From Geobacter sp. UBA698 (lineage in GTDB: Bacteria; Desulfobacterota; Desulfuromonadia; Geobacterales; Pseudopelobacteraceae), in assembly GCA_002298925.1 (NCBI GenBank), contig DBMM01000048.1, forward strand, positions 73,438-90,563: a DNA stretch of 17,126 bases, in the 5' to 3' direction. Made by a program: the position numbers and the translations under genes. The stretch's first letter is position 1; each line of letters opens with the position of its first letter. Positions 1 through 7,318 of the stretch are shown here, piece after piece. Below the pieces are notes generated by a model, which did no database searches, was not told where the DNA came from, and saw only the letters and a list, made by a program, of their open reading frames with translations.

Positions 1-18
1 TTTGATATGGAAATGGAA

Positions 19-483
19 TCACGACCCCAGACCCGTTTCCAACTGGACATGATAAGGCCTGGTAGAATAGGCCCGATACATGGCTGTTCCGTTGTAGCTC
101 AAAAGCGCCTTGAATCGTTCCCGCATGACGGTTCCGGCGATTCTGTCAAACGCCTCGGCTTCCGAGAACCAGCCGGCATCGACACTGTCCCCGCTGAAGA
201 AGAGTTCACCCCCCTTATAACTGGCAAGGAAGGTGAATATGATTGCCGGCGGCAGGGAAACCATCGACCATACCGCCGCCAGCGGTCCCGGCTCTATCTC
301 GACACCCGCTTCCTCCCGCACCTCCCGGTGAAGCGCAGCTATCAGATTCTCACCCTCTTCCACCCGTCCCTGGGGAATCTCCCAACCCCGTTTATGATGC
401 CTGATTAACAGGACCTCGTTATTCATGTTACGGATCAGACAGCCGACAACAACACTATGCAGGGGACTACCTACAGTCGTCAT
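19..483 (-). CDS. Nudix family hydrolase
   Basis: A 154-residue single-domain Nudix hydrolase, expected to cleave a nucleoside diphosphate linked to another moiety with Mg2+. The Nudix box is complete at residues 39-61 (G39, E45, R53-E54, E57-E58, G60), preceded by the typical WEIPQGR strand at 34-40. Length is normal for a stand-alone member. The ATG start is supported by a purine-rich GGAAAGGG 5 bases upstream, and the stop lies inside the window, so the gene is complete. It diverges from the regulator gene at 665 across 181 bases. Family membership is clear. The substrate (nucleotide sugar, ADP-ribose, dinucleoside polyphosphate or oxidised dNTP) cannot be told from the sequence. Confidence 0.93.
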   Translation of the reverse strand: MTTVGSPLHSVVVGCLIRNMNNEVLLIRHHKRGWEIPQGRVEEGENLIAALHREVREEAGVEIEPGPLAAVWSMVSLPPAIIFTFLASYKGGELFFSGDSVDAGWFSEAEAFDRIAGTVMRERFKALLSYNGTAMYRAYSTRPYHVQLETGLGS

Positions 484-514
484 ATATTCCCTTTCCTGCA
501 GCCATAATCATCCA

Positions 515-520
515 ATTATA
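515..520 (-). promoter_or_regulatory. Candidate -10 box for the Nudix gene
   Basis: The - strand reads TATAAT here, a perfect sigma-70 -10 hexamer about 32 bases before the Nudix start codon. No convincing -35 lies at 16-18 bases spacing (GGGAAA at best), so this is a weak call. It is the only promoter-like element I see in the divergent intergenic region 484-664. Confidence 0.35.
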
Positions 521-664
521 CCGCCAACAGCTCTGGTTTTCCCGGGTCGCCATGGTATCATTGTTGATAATAACATCCATCAAGAATTGCTTCGGCTGCT
601 CTGGAGGGGCTTTCCCTTTCCACGCTGCGCAGACAAACACTTGAGCCAAAAAACAAAGGCAGCC

Positions 665-1009
665 ATGAAACAACGTCCACGCAAGCCTCAAGTTCCGCGC
701 CCTGCCGAGGAGACGCTGCGCCATGTCATCAGCGAGCTCATCCTCGACGAGCCGCTCTCCGCCCGGGAGATCTCCGTCCGGGCGCACCTCATGGAAAAGG
801 ACGTCTACAGCCACCTGGAGCATATCCGCCACAGCCTGCATGCCGCTGGCAGTCATCTGGAGGTGACAGCGGCCGAATGCCGCTCCTGCGGCTTCGTTTT
901 CAGCAAGCGCGACCGGTTGACCCCGCCCGGCAAGTGCCCTGTCTGCCGTTGCGAGTCGATCTTCGAGCCGCTCTTTACCATCAGGAAGAGGGAGGTGCGT
1001 GCCCCATGA
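665..1009 (+). CDS. Predicted transcriptional regulator, HTH plus C-terminal zinc ribbon
   Basis: A 114-residue protein. Residues 14-62 form a predicted winged-helix-like HTH (a stretch resembling LSAREISVRAHLMEKDVYSH). Residues 70-97 form a zinc ribbon with C72-x2-C75 and C91-x2-C94. This matches the family of small HTH/Zn-ribbon predicted regulators best known from archaea (COG3357-like). The reading frame is open upstream to about 425, but that part has no family resemblance. I chose the ATG at 665 because the recognisable protein begins there, though its ribosome site (AAAGGCAG) is weak. The stop overlaps the next start in an ATGA, so it is co-transcribed and probably translationally coupled with the RNase Z-like gene. 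Whether it binds DNA or RNA is unknown. Both zinc-ribbon pairs are intact. Confidence 0.85.
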   Translation: MKQRPRKPQVPRPAEETLRHVISELILDEPLSAREISVRAHLMEKDVYSHLEHIRHSLHAAGSHLEVTAAECRSCGFVFSKRDRLTPPGKCPVCRCESIFEPLFTIRKREVRAP

Positions 1010-2001
1010 CGCCCCAGTTCCATCCCGGCCTGGTCAACGGCCCCTTTGACGACCCGGCGCTCTACGTTGATTTCCTCTACGAACGGCGGGCGCTCCTGTT
1101 CGACATGGGGGACATCACCGCGCTCCCATCCCGCAAGATCCTGCGGATCACGCACATCTTCATCTCCCATACCCACATCGACCACTTCATCGGCTTTGAC
1201 CATCTGCTGCGGCTCTTTCTCGGGCGCGAAAAACGTCTCCACCTATTCGGTCCACCCGGTTTCACCGCCCGGGTGGAGCACCGGCTAGCCTCCTACACCT
1301 GGAACCTGGTGGAGAGTTATCCCACCGATTTCACCATGGTCACCGCCGAACTCCATCCGGACGGCAGCTGCCTATCCGCCGAGTTCCACTGCCGCCGGGG
1401 ATTCAGGCGGGAGTGCCAGCGGACGGTGCTGCTGCACGACGGCATCCTGCTGGATGAGGAAACCTTCCGCCTCCGCACCGCCTTCCTGGACCACAGCACC
1501 GTCTCCCTGGCCTTTGCCCTGGAGGAGAAGAGCCACGTGAACATCATGAAAAACCGGCTGCTGGAGCTGGGCCTGCCCACCGGCCCCTGGCTGGCTGATC
1601 TGAAGCGCGCAGTCCTGGGGGGAGAGCCTGACGACAAGCCGTTCCGGATCCGGTGGTCCGGTGCGACCGGGGAGGTCGAGCGCCTCATTCCCCTCGGGGA
1701 GCTGAAAGAAACGATCCTGCAGATTGTCCCCGGACAGAAAATCGTCTACGTCACCGACGCCGCCTGCACCCCGGCCAACGCTGCAATGATCGTTGATCTG
1801 GCCCGTGGGGCCGACTACCTCTTTATCGAGGCCACCTTTCTCGATGCAGATCGTGAACGGGCCGGCCAACGGCACCACCTGACCGCCCTCCAGGCCGGGC
1901 AGCTGGCCCGCCAGGCGGGAGTCGCCAGGATCATTCCGTTCCATTTTTCACCGCGCTACCGGGGGATGGAGGAGACGTTGCACCAGGAGCTGGGATTATG
2001 A
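1006..2001 (+). CDS. RNase Z-like metallo-beta-lactamase-fold hydrolase
   Basis: A 331-residue cytoplasmic metallo-hydrolase with RNase Z family landmarks in order: HTHIDH at 55-60 (SHTHIDHFIGFD, motif II), HLFGPPGF at 79-86, LDHSTVSLAF at 161-170 (cf. the LDHxVPSLGY strand of RNase Z), D251 in YVTDAA, FIEATFLD at 273-280, H290-H291 and HFSPRY at 313-318. RNase Z matures tRNA 3' ends, and related proteins act on other RNAs or small phosphodiesters. The poorly conserved centre (about 180-235) is unlike textbook RNase Z, so tRNA maturation is not assured. The ATG at 1006 is preceded by GGAGGTG and overlaps the upstream stop. Its own stop overlaps the start of a micro-ORF at 1998. It could be a second, specialised RNase Z or a general MBL hydrolase. 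Zinc ligands appear complete. Confidence 0.9.
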   Translation: MTPQFHPGLVNGPFDDPALYVDFLYERRALLFDMGDITALPSRKILRITHIFISHTHIDHFIGFDHLLRLFLGREKRLHLFGPPGFTARVEHRLASYTWNLVESYPTDFTMVTAELHPDGSCLSAEFHCRRGFRRECQRTVLLHDGILLDEETFRLRTAFLDHSTVSLAFALEEKSHVNIMKNRLLELGLPTGPWLADLKRAVLGGEPDDKPFRIRWSGATGEVERLIPLGELKETILQIVPGQKIVYVTDAACTPANAAMIVDLARGADYLFIEATFLDADRERAGQRHHLTALQAGQLARQAGVARIIPFHFSPRYRGMEETLHQELGL

Positions 2002-2066
2002 CCCCCGTTACGGCGGCAGTCAGGATCTCCCCGGCAGAAGGGATCGCCCGGAGAGAAAAACGATGA
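1998..2066 (+). CDS. Possible 22-codon coupling micro-ORF
   Basis: An ATG at 1998 opens a 22-residue reading frame (starts MTPVTAAVRI, ends RREKR) that stops at 2064-2066. Both ends are 4-base ATGA overlaps: its ATG overlaps the RNase Z-like stop, and its stop overlaps the ATG of the DUF504 gene. AGGAGCTGGG lies just upstream of the ATG at usable distance. The peptide is basic and matches no family I know. The likely role, if translated, is to carry ribosomes from the hydrolase gene to the DUF504 gene. It may equally be chance, since the DUF504 gene has its own GGAGAG site at about 2050. Confidence 0.35.
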   Translation: MTPVTAAVRISPAEGIARREKR

Positions 2067-2341
2067 TCACCATCCGCGCACTGCTCAACCGCATCCGCTG
2101 GGACCGGGAATACGGCCGGGGGGAGTTCACCGTCGGCTACTTCGACCGCATCGCAGAGCGGATTATTCTGGTCCCGCTCGTCGAAGTGCGTTTCGATCCG
2201 GACGACCACTTTTCCTTCCAGCTGACCGATGCAGCCGGTGAGCTGCTCGCCATCCCCCTGCACCGGGTATGCGAGGTATATCGCAACGGCGAGCTGATCT
2301 GGCGCCGTGAACGGCTGGCAGTACGTAGGCAGGGCAGCTGA
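2063..2341 (+). CDS. DUF504 / MJ1316 RNA-end-recognition domain protein
   Basis: A 92-residue protein covering a whole DUF504 (UPF0248, MJ1316-type) domain. It starts with the characteristic MITIRALLNRIRWDREYG, continues through FTVGYFDR (about 22-29) and IILVPLVEV (34-42), and ends with IPLHRVCEVYRNGELIW (64-80). The domain is predicted in the literature to recognise cyclic-phosphate or otherwise processed RNA ends; this is a prediction from domain associations, not a shown activity. GGAGAG about 8 bases upstream supports the ATG, which overlaps the micro-ORF stop. Its position after an RNase Z-like gene fits an RNA-processing operon. It ends 17 bases before the converging lipoprotein gene, with no clear terminator between them. 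Confidence 0.9.
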   Translation: MITIRALLNRIRWDREYGRGEFTVGYFDRIAERIILVPLVEVRFDPDDHFSFQLTDAAGELLAIPLHRVCEVYRNGELIWRRERLAVRRQGS

Positions 2342-2358
2342 GAATGGCAGACCTGCCA

Positions 2359-2619
2359 CTACTTGATGTTCTTGCTGGTGAAGATGATCGCCTTGTCCCC
2401 CGCAAAATTTACCGTGATGTTCTTCTGCTCGTTCCCCCAGACACAGTTCTTTATAAACAGAGCATCCGAGCAGTTGTCGGCTTTGCCGAGTATCTTGACC
2501 ACCTCGCCGTACTCGATTCCCATCCTGATTTTGGAGTAGTTCTCCATTGTCAGCTTGCTGCAGCCGAGAAGCATGGCCACTAAAAACAAAACAACTGTCA
2601 GACGAATAGGCACCCGCAT
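2359..2619 (-). CDS. Small DUF3862-family lipoprotein
   Basis: An 86-residue predicted lipoprotein. The N-terminus is basic and hydrophobic with a lipobox LLGC, giving lipidated C20. The mature part (SKLTMENYSKIRMGIEYGEV at 21-40, VKILGKADNC at 41-50, CVWGNEQKNITVNF at 59-72) matches DUF3862, an outer-membrane-assembly-like (SmpA/BamE-like) small fold with two conserved cysteines (C50, C59) that may pair. The ATG at 2619 is chosen because GGAAAGGAA sits 6 bases upstream and the signal peptide begins there, although the frame is open to 2838. It lies 70 bases downstream of the exonuclease-RNase H gene on the same strand and may be co-transcribed. Function unknown. Confidence 0.87.
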   Translation of the reverse strand: MRVPIRLTVVLFLVAMLLGCSKLTMENYSKIRMGIEYGEVVKILGKADNCSDALFIKNCVWGNEQKNITVNFAGDKAIIFTSKNIK

Positions 2620-2689
2620 TTTATTGTTCCTTTCCGAAATGTCTTCTGAACCCGGATACCGCCACCAGCGCAGGCAACCATGACTTGAT

Positions 2690-4144
2690 TCAACAGAGCA
2701 GCAGCTGACCGTCGCCATCGGCCTCGTAGGCTGTCTCCGCCGCGACCCGAAACGGTGCCAGCTGGGAAGGGGCGACCGGCAGCGGGATGATGTTCTCTTG
2801 CTTTTCCCGTTCCTTGGCTTGCTGTGCCGCCCGCACACCCTCCTCGATCACCCGCATCCCCGTCTCTGCCGCCCGTTTTGCCAACCGGTCGCAGCGCTCA
2901 TTGAAGGGATGGCCGTCATGGCCGCGCACCCATTCCCAGCAGATCTCATGGTCAGCGGACAGTGCAGCCAGCTGCTGCCAGAGGTCCTGATTCTTGAGGG
3001 CATCCGGGGTCACCAGGCGGCCGGTACGCATCCACCCCTGCAGCCATTCGCCCATCCCCCGGACCAAGTACTGTGAATCGCTGAAGACCCGCACCCGCTT
3101 GGGCTTATGCAACGCTTCCAGCCCCCTGATCGCCGCGATCAGCTCCATCCGCTGGGAGGTGGCGACCGGCTCAAAGCCACTCAATTCCTTTTCGGACTCC
3201 CCATAGCGCAGGATCACCCCATACCCTCCCGGTCCGGAGTCTCTTCCCGAACCGTCGCAGTAGATCTCGACCACGCCCGCAGGCGGCGGGGTGAAGGCAA
3301 TCTCCAGTGCTGCAAATTCCAATTCCCGCAACAAAGGGATCAGCAGCGGCAGGTTCGGCGTCCGGCGCTGCAGATCGGCCAGAGGCAGCTCCAGGGGAAC
3401 GTCGTAGCGGACAGTGGCCAGAGTTTTCGAGAGCCGGGCCTGGTCGGCATGGAGGCGTAAATTCTCTCGGCGCTGCTTGCCGTTAACCAGACTTATCCAC
3501 TTGAGAACCCCTTCCAGGGAACCGAACCGCCGCACCAGCTCGGCAGCAGTCTTCTCGCCGATCCCGGGAACTCCCGGGATATTGTCCGAGGTATCGCCGG
3601 CCAGTCCCAGCACGTCCGGCACCAGCTCCGCCGGGACTCCGAAACGGTCGAGGACCTCCTGCGGCCCGGAACGCAGATTCTTCATGGTATCCAGCAGGCT
3701 GATCCCGTCGCCGACAACCTGCAGCAGATCCTTGTCGCCAGTGACGACCGTGACCTGGATCCTCTCTGCGGTATAGCGGCGGGCCATGGTGGCAATGACA
3801 TCGTCAGCTTCGAAACCGGGAGCTTCCAGGGCCGGGATATTGAGGGCCTGCAGTATCTTCCTGATGTACGGCAACTGGGACACAAGATCCGCGGGCATGG
3901 CGTCCCGATGTGCCTTGTAGGGGGGGTAGATCTCCCGGCGAAAGGTCGCTTCCCGGGGAGGATCGAGCACCACGGCCAGGTAGTCGGGGCGGTACTCCTG
4001 CAGGAGGTCGAGCAGCATCCTAGTGAAGCCGAGGATGGCATTGACCGGCATACCGCCGGAGCTGGCAAGATCCCGAACGCCGTAAAAGGCGCGGTAGATG
4101 TAACTGGACCCGTCCAGTAAATAAAGCTGCGGCGCTGATTTCAC
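2690..4144 (-). CDS. 5'-3' exonuclease - RNase HI fusion protein
   Basis: A 484-residue two-enzyme fusion. Residues 1-285 are a Pol I-type 5'-3' exonuclease/flap nuclease: D11 in LLDGSS, D61, arch segment 66-81, E112/D114/D115 in FEADD, D137 and D139 in TGDKD, D184 and D187 in GDTSDNIPGVPGIGEKTA (H3TH). Residues 292-428 are RNase HI: D297 (YCDGSG), E334 (RMEL), D356 (FSDSQ), H409 (VRGHDGH), D419 (NERCDRLAKRAA). Spacing matches E. coli D10, E48, D70, H124 and D134 within one residue. A 50-residue tail is unassigned. All metal ligands appear present in both domains. Together they could degrade RNA primers and flaps during Okazaki-fragment maturation or R-loop removal; this is inferred. The start is GTG, preceded by GGGAGAG 5 bases upstream. 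No DNA polymerase domain is present. Confidence 0.93.
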   Translation of the reverse strand: MKSAPQLYLLDGSSYIYRAFYGVRDLASSGGMPVNAILGFTRMLLDLLQEYRPDYLAVVLDPPREATFRREIYPPYKAHRDAMPADLVSQLPYIRKILQALNIPALEAPGFEADDVIATMARRYTAERIQVTVVTGDKDLLQVVGDGISLLDTMKNLRSGPQEVLDRFGVPAELVPDVLGLAGDTSDNIPGVPGIGEKTAAELVRRFGSLEGVLKWISLVNGKQRRENLRLHADQARLSKTLATVRYDVPLELPLADLQRRTPNLPLLIPLLRELEFAALEIAFTPPPAGVVEIYCDGSGRDSGPGGYGVILRYGESEKELSGFEPVATSQRMELIAAIRGLEALHKPKRVRVFSDSQYLVRGMGEWLQGWMRTGRLVTPDALKNQDLWQQLAALSADHEICWEWVRGHDGHPFNERCDRLAKRAAETGMRVIEEGVRAAQQAKEREKQENIIPLPVAPSQLAPFRVAAETAYEADGDGQLLLC

Positions 4145-4244
4145 ATTCTCTCCCGATCTGGTAATTCCGTTGATTTCACTCTCAACCGCCGGGGCTAGAA
4201 TCGCACATACAGGAGGTTAAGCAAAATCTTTTTACTCGGGGCGC

Positions 4245-4288
4245 CGGAAACGGCAAAGGCGGCCGATTGGCCGCCTCTGCTGTTTCCG
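4245..4288 (-). terminator. Long hairpin downstream of panP, repeat-family copy 1
   Basis: Arms 4245-4264 and 4269-4288 pair over 20 positions with one A-C mismatch and one G-T wobble. The core is GGCGGCC-GATT-GGCCGCC at 4258-4275. It begins 12 bases after the panP stop. On the - strand the core is followed by TTT and then more stem, so it is a strong hairpin with a weak T-run. The same core recurs at 9321 and 12004. Confidence 0.75.
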
Positions 4289-4299
4289 CAATTTCGCTG

Positions 4300-5946
4300 T
4301 TACGGTCTTGGAGCAGTACAGAGTTCCTCAACCTGCCGCAGCAAAGCCTGAATCTCCGGCTGTTGCACGATCTCACACTGTTCAGTCAGAACCGCCGCCA
4401 GAATCTCGTCGGTCGTCAGCGGGTTGGCCAATACAACCCGCAGGACGGTAAGTTCTTCACCATAGCGAGCCACACGCAACCGTGTCCGGGAGACAAAGGT
4501 TTTCCCTGCTTCCCGCTGATGTTTCTGCAGCAGCTGGCAGACCTGGTCGAGGAGATCATTGATGCCGGCGCGCTGTCGGGCCGGCGCTGCGGCCAAAGCC
4601 TGCTGCACTTTGAGCGGACAGTAGCGGTAGGTCAGGATGTTCAGCTCCGGTTCGCTGGTCAGTTCGAAATCGGGATGTTGCCGGATCATGTCGGCAAAGG
4701 TTTGGGCCCGCTCGATCCCCATGTTGATGAGGAGCTCGTACCCCTTGCGGCCGATGATCGAAAAACCGGCATGAACCAGCATCGCCATCCCCGGTCGCGA
4801 TCCTTCCAGGGTATGGCTGCCGAGATCCTTGGAACCATGACGCAAAATATAGTTGGCGTGGTGCTCAATGGCCGACAGGGCCGTCGGGTCCTTGAAGACA
4901 ACCATCCCCGCTCCCATCGGCACATACAGCTGCTTGTGGGCATCGATGGTAACCGAGTCGGCCCGCTCGATGCCGCTGAGCAGGGGACGGTAACGGTCGG
5001 AAAAGAGGGTCGGCCCGCCCCAGGCGGCATCGACATGGAAATGGCAGCCGAGCTCCTGGGCTAAATCGGCCAGCGCCTCCAGCGGGTCGACATTGCCGGT
5101 TTCGGTGGTCCCGGCGATTCCGACCAGCGCCAGCGGGAGAATGTTCCGGTCCTGCAGGCGCCGGCACTCTTCCCGCAAGAGCTTCAGATCGATGCGGTTA
5201 TGCGCATCGGTCTTCACCTTGATCAGATTGTCCCGGCCGAGACCGAGCAGGTCGGCGGCCTTGCCGAAGGAATAGTGTCCCCTCTCGGAGACGAGAACGG
5301 CAATCCCGTCAACGCCGCAATGCTTCAGGCTCCGGCCCAAGCCTTCCTGGGCAATGCCGCGAAAAGCGCCGTCCGGGGCGAAGAGGCGGTTGCGTGCCAC
5401 CCACAGCGCCGTGACGTTGGCGATGGTGCCGCCGGAGCAGAAGGCCCCCAGGGCATGCTGGCTGTTGTGGATCCAGGACGGATAGAAGTCGTCAGCCCGG
5501 CGGTAGACCAGGTGATGGAGCATGGCGAGCACTTGCCGCTCCATCGGCGTAAAGGCCTTGGAGGTCTCCACCTTGACCACATTCTGGTTGAGGGCGGTCA
5601 TGAGGCGCGCCAGGGGGAGCATGAAGTAGGGGAGCGCCGAGGTCATGTGACCGACAAACCCCGGGGCAGCGGTATGCACCGACTGGGCGACGAGGTTCTC
5701 TTTGACGAATTCGGTGTATTCGGAGACGTAGGTCGGTTCTTCGGGAATGGTGAAGGAAGAGAAATTCGCTTCGATCTCTTCGAGGTTGCGTTCGATGGCA
5801 ACGATATGGGTCTGCAAAAAGCCGGTGACATCGCCGGTAATCGCCTGATCGATAGCGCCGAGGGTTGAATCGGGAGCTTCCGGCACGGTGAAGATCCGGT
5901 ACAGGGTTTCCAGATTGGCGCGGGCTGCTTCACGATTTTTCGGCAT
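4300..5946 (-). CDS. panP: PLP-dependent aspartate 1-decarboxylase (PanP type)
   Basis: A 548-residue group II PLP decarboxylase. Visible motifs: GFVGHMTSALPYFMLPLARL at 96-115, SGGTIANVTA (171-180), HFHVDAAWGG (302-311; D306 contacts the pyridine nitrogen) and the Schiff-base lysine K338 in DAHKQLYVPMGAG (336-348). Length and the long N-terminal extension agree with PanP, which makes beta-alanine from aspartate for pantothenate/CoA synthesis in bacteria lacking pyruvoyl PanD. Glutamate or tyrosine decarboxylase is the alternative, as the families share these motifs; I favour PanP on overall resemblance. The ATG has GAGGAG 8 bases upstream. The gene is followed by the 4245-4288 hairpin, so it probably forms a transcript separate from the exonuclease gene. 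Confidence 0.9.
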   Translation of the reverse strand: MPKNREAARANLETLYRIFTVPEAPDSTLGAIDQAITGDVTGFLQTHIVAIERNLEEIEANFSSFTIPEEPTYVSEYTEFVKENLVAQSVHTAAPGFVGHMTSALPYFMLPLARLMTALNQNVVKVETSKAFTPMERQVLAMLHHLVYRRADDFYPSWIHNSQHALGAFCSGGTIANVTALWVARNRLFAPDGAFRGIAQEGLGRSLKHCGVDGIAVLVSERGHYSFGKAADLLGLGRDNLIKVKTDAHNRIDLKLLREECRRLQDRNILPLALVGIAGTTETGNVDPLEALADLAQELGCHFHVDAAWGGPTLFSDRYRPLLSGIERADSVTIDAHKQLYVPMGAGMVVFKDPTALSAIEHHANYILRHGSKDLGSHTLEGSRPGMAMLVHAGFSIIGRKGYELLINMGIERAQTFADMIRQHPDFELTSEPELNILTYRYCPLKVQQALAAAPARQRAGINDLLDQVCQLLQKHQREAGKTFVSRTRLRVARYGEELTVLRVVLANPLTTDEILAAVLTEQCEIVQQPEIQALLRQVEELCTAPRP

Positions 5947-5998
5947 TATCGTTTCTCCTCAAAATTCCGGGTAATCTTGCCTGATTCAACCTTATCGG

Positions 5999-6469
5999 CT
6001 ACAGACCCTGGTAGCGCCCTGTCAGACCCTGCAGGAACTTCTGCAAAAACTGGTCAGTGCACTCCTTATAGTGCTTATTCCCTTTGGTACGAAACAGGGC
6101 TCCCAATTCCGACTTCGAAACGGTAACTCCCCCCAGCTTCATTATCGCCAGCATGTCCTCTTCTTTCAGGTCCAGGGCGATGCGCAGCTTCTTGAGGATG
6201 GCGTTGTTGTCCAGCGAGGCAGCGGGTTTAGGAGCCTGTCCACCAGCAGAATCCAGGCGACCGCGTTTATATACGATCAGCCCATCCAGAAAAAACGACA
6301 TGAGCGGGTTGCTGCAAGGGATGAACTCCGCTTCACTCTCGTTTTTGAGAAGCAGTAATAATGTCGATTGATTCATGGTGCAACCGGCCAGCATGAAAAT
6401 CTCGATCATCTCCGGGTAGCCGAGATCAAGGGCGGTGTGCAGCTGTCGTAATAGTTCGTTGTTGTTCAT
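5999..6469 (-). CDS. DUF1456 family protein (YehS-like)
   Basis: A 156-residue soluble protein made of two DUF1456 repeats, roughly 1-70 and 86-153. Each begins with an NNxxLLRQL/NNAILKKL helix and an ALDL motif, followed by EMIEIFMLAG (repeat 1) or DMLAIMKLGG (repeat 2). Repeat 1 ends with SFFLDGLIVYKRG (58-70), repeat 2 with KFLQGLTGRYQG. A linker rich in Ala/Pro/Gly/Ser separates them. Family function is unknown; members are all-helical and have no visible catalytic residues. The ATG is preceded by GGAGACG about 7 bases away. It is followed after 52 bases by panP on the same strand, so the two may share a transcript. Confidence 0.9.
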   Translation of the reverse strand: MNNNELLRQLHTALDLGYPEMIEIFMLAGCTMNQSTLLLLLKNESEAEFIPCSNPLMSFFLDGLIVYKRGRLDSAGGQAPKPAASLDNNAILKKLRIALDLKEEDMLAIMKLGGVTVSKSELGALFRTKGNKHYKECTDQFLQKFLQGLTGRYQGL

Positions 6470-6589
6470 CGGTTCGTCTCCAATGGTAATGCGATGTCGC
6501 TGTTATTTAATCGTTCCCTTGAAAAGCAGTCAAAAACAAAAGGCGGCCTCAGCGGAAAACTGCGGAAAGCGGGGAAACTCCCCATAGTC

Positions 6590-6613
6590 AAAAAAAATCA
6601 GCTCTTCCCGCTG
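6590..6613 (-). terminator. Weak candidate terminator after the GNAT gene
   Basis: Immediately after the acetyltransferase stop, the - strand has a short CAGC/GCTG stem (6610-6613 with 6599-6602) followed by eight T (6597-6590). The T-run is excellent but the stem is only 4 bp. The rest of 6470-6589 is A-rich and G-rich with no gene that I can support. Confidence 0.35.
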
Positions 6614-6614
6614 C

Positions 6615-7136
6615 TCACCGTGTCCGCCGCTGCTTGTCTTGCCTGGCGGGTGGTGCAGCGACAGAAGCAAACTCAGGCTCGTAACCCACGACGAAGCCGG
6701 TTGCGCTGGTGTTGCGCATGCTCAGGAAATGGGAATTGTTTTTATCGAACGGACAGATGGGCTGACTGCATGATTCAAAGCCAAACCTTTGGTAATAGCC
6801 GGGTTCGCCCAGCACAAACAGGGGCTGGCTTTTGAGCGCCTCCTGCCGCAAGGCAAACCTGAGCAGTTCTTCGCCCACTCCCTGCTTTTGAAATTCAGGC
6901 GCCACGGCCATGGGCGCCAGGTGCAAGCCGCAGATCTCCTTGCCATGAAAGGCATGGGAAAAGGCGATATAGGCGATCACCTTGTTGGTATGGATGCAGA
7001 CCCATTCGTGCATGACCCGGCCATTCTCGTGGAGCTTCTGCACCAGGGCGGCTTCGTAGGTACTGCCGGGAAATACCCGTTGCAGAAGGGCGTAGACCTT
7101 GGGTCGGTTCTCGATCGATAGGTTCTGGATTTTCAT
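6615..7136 (-). CDS. GNAT family N-acetyltransferase
   Basis: A 173-residue GNAT acetyltransferase of the YhbS-like group (COG3153). The acetyl-CoA-binding motif A is seen as LHLAPMAVAPEFQKQGVGEE (71-90), with the pyrophosphate loop Q83-x2-G-x-G. It is followed by VLGEPGYYQRFGFESC (108-123), whose GYYxRFGF is typical of this subgroup. The last 25 residues are basic and low-complexity. It transfers acetyl from acetyl-CoA to an unidentified amine. The start codon is ATG with only a poor ribosome site (CCGGAAAC). It is separated from the DUF1456 gene by 145 bases. Substrate unknown. Confidence 0.92.
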   Translation of the reverse strand: MKIQNLSIENRPKVYALLQRVFPGSTYEAALVQKLHENGRVMHEWVCIHTNKVIAYIAFSHAFHGKEICGLHLAPMAVAPEFQKQGVGEELLRFALRQEALKSQPLFVLGEPGYYQRFGFESCSQPICPFDKNNSHFLSMRNTSATGFVVGYEPEFASVAAPPARQDKQRRTR

Positions 7137-7318
7137 AATAGTTTCCGGCGGCGGTTCAATCTGTTAGAGGCCTAACCAGTGACATGAAAATAAACGCTTT
7201 ATCATGGGGAAGCGGCTTCCCGTAAACGGTCTGTTTATGGCACGGCTGTGGTGTTGTTGTCAACGTCTGGCCGTTATGCAGGTTACTGTTCCAAATAATA
7301 AGCTTGATCTCTTTATAG

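Noticed and set aside
425..664. Longer open frame upstream of the HTH/Zn-ribbon protein
   Set aside because: The extra 80 residues have no family resemblance and overlap the Nudix gene and the intergenic region. The ATG at 665 fits the family.
4267..5064. 265-codon + strand open frame opposite panP
   Set aside because: It is the antisense shadow of a well-supported decarboxylase gene.
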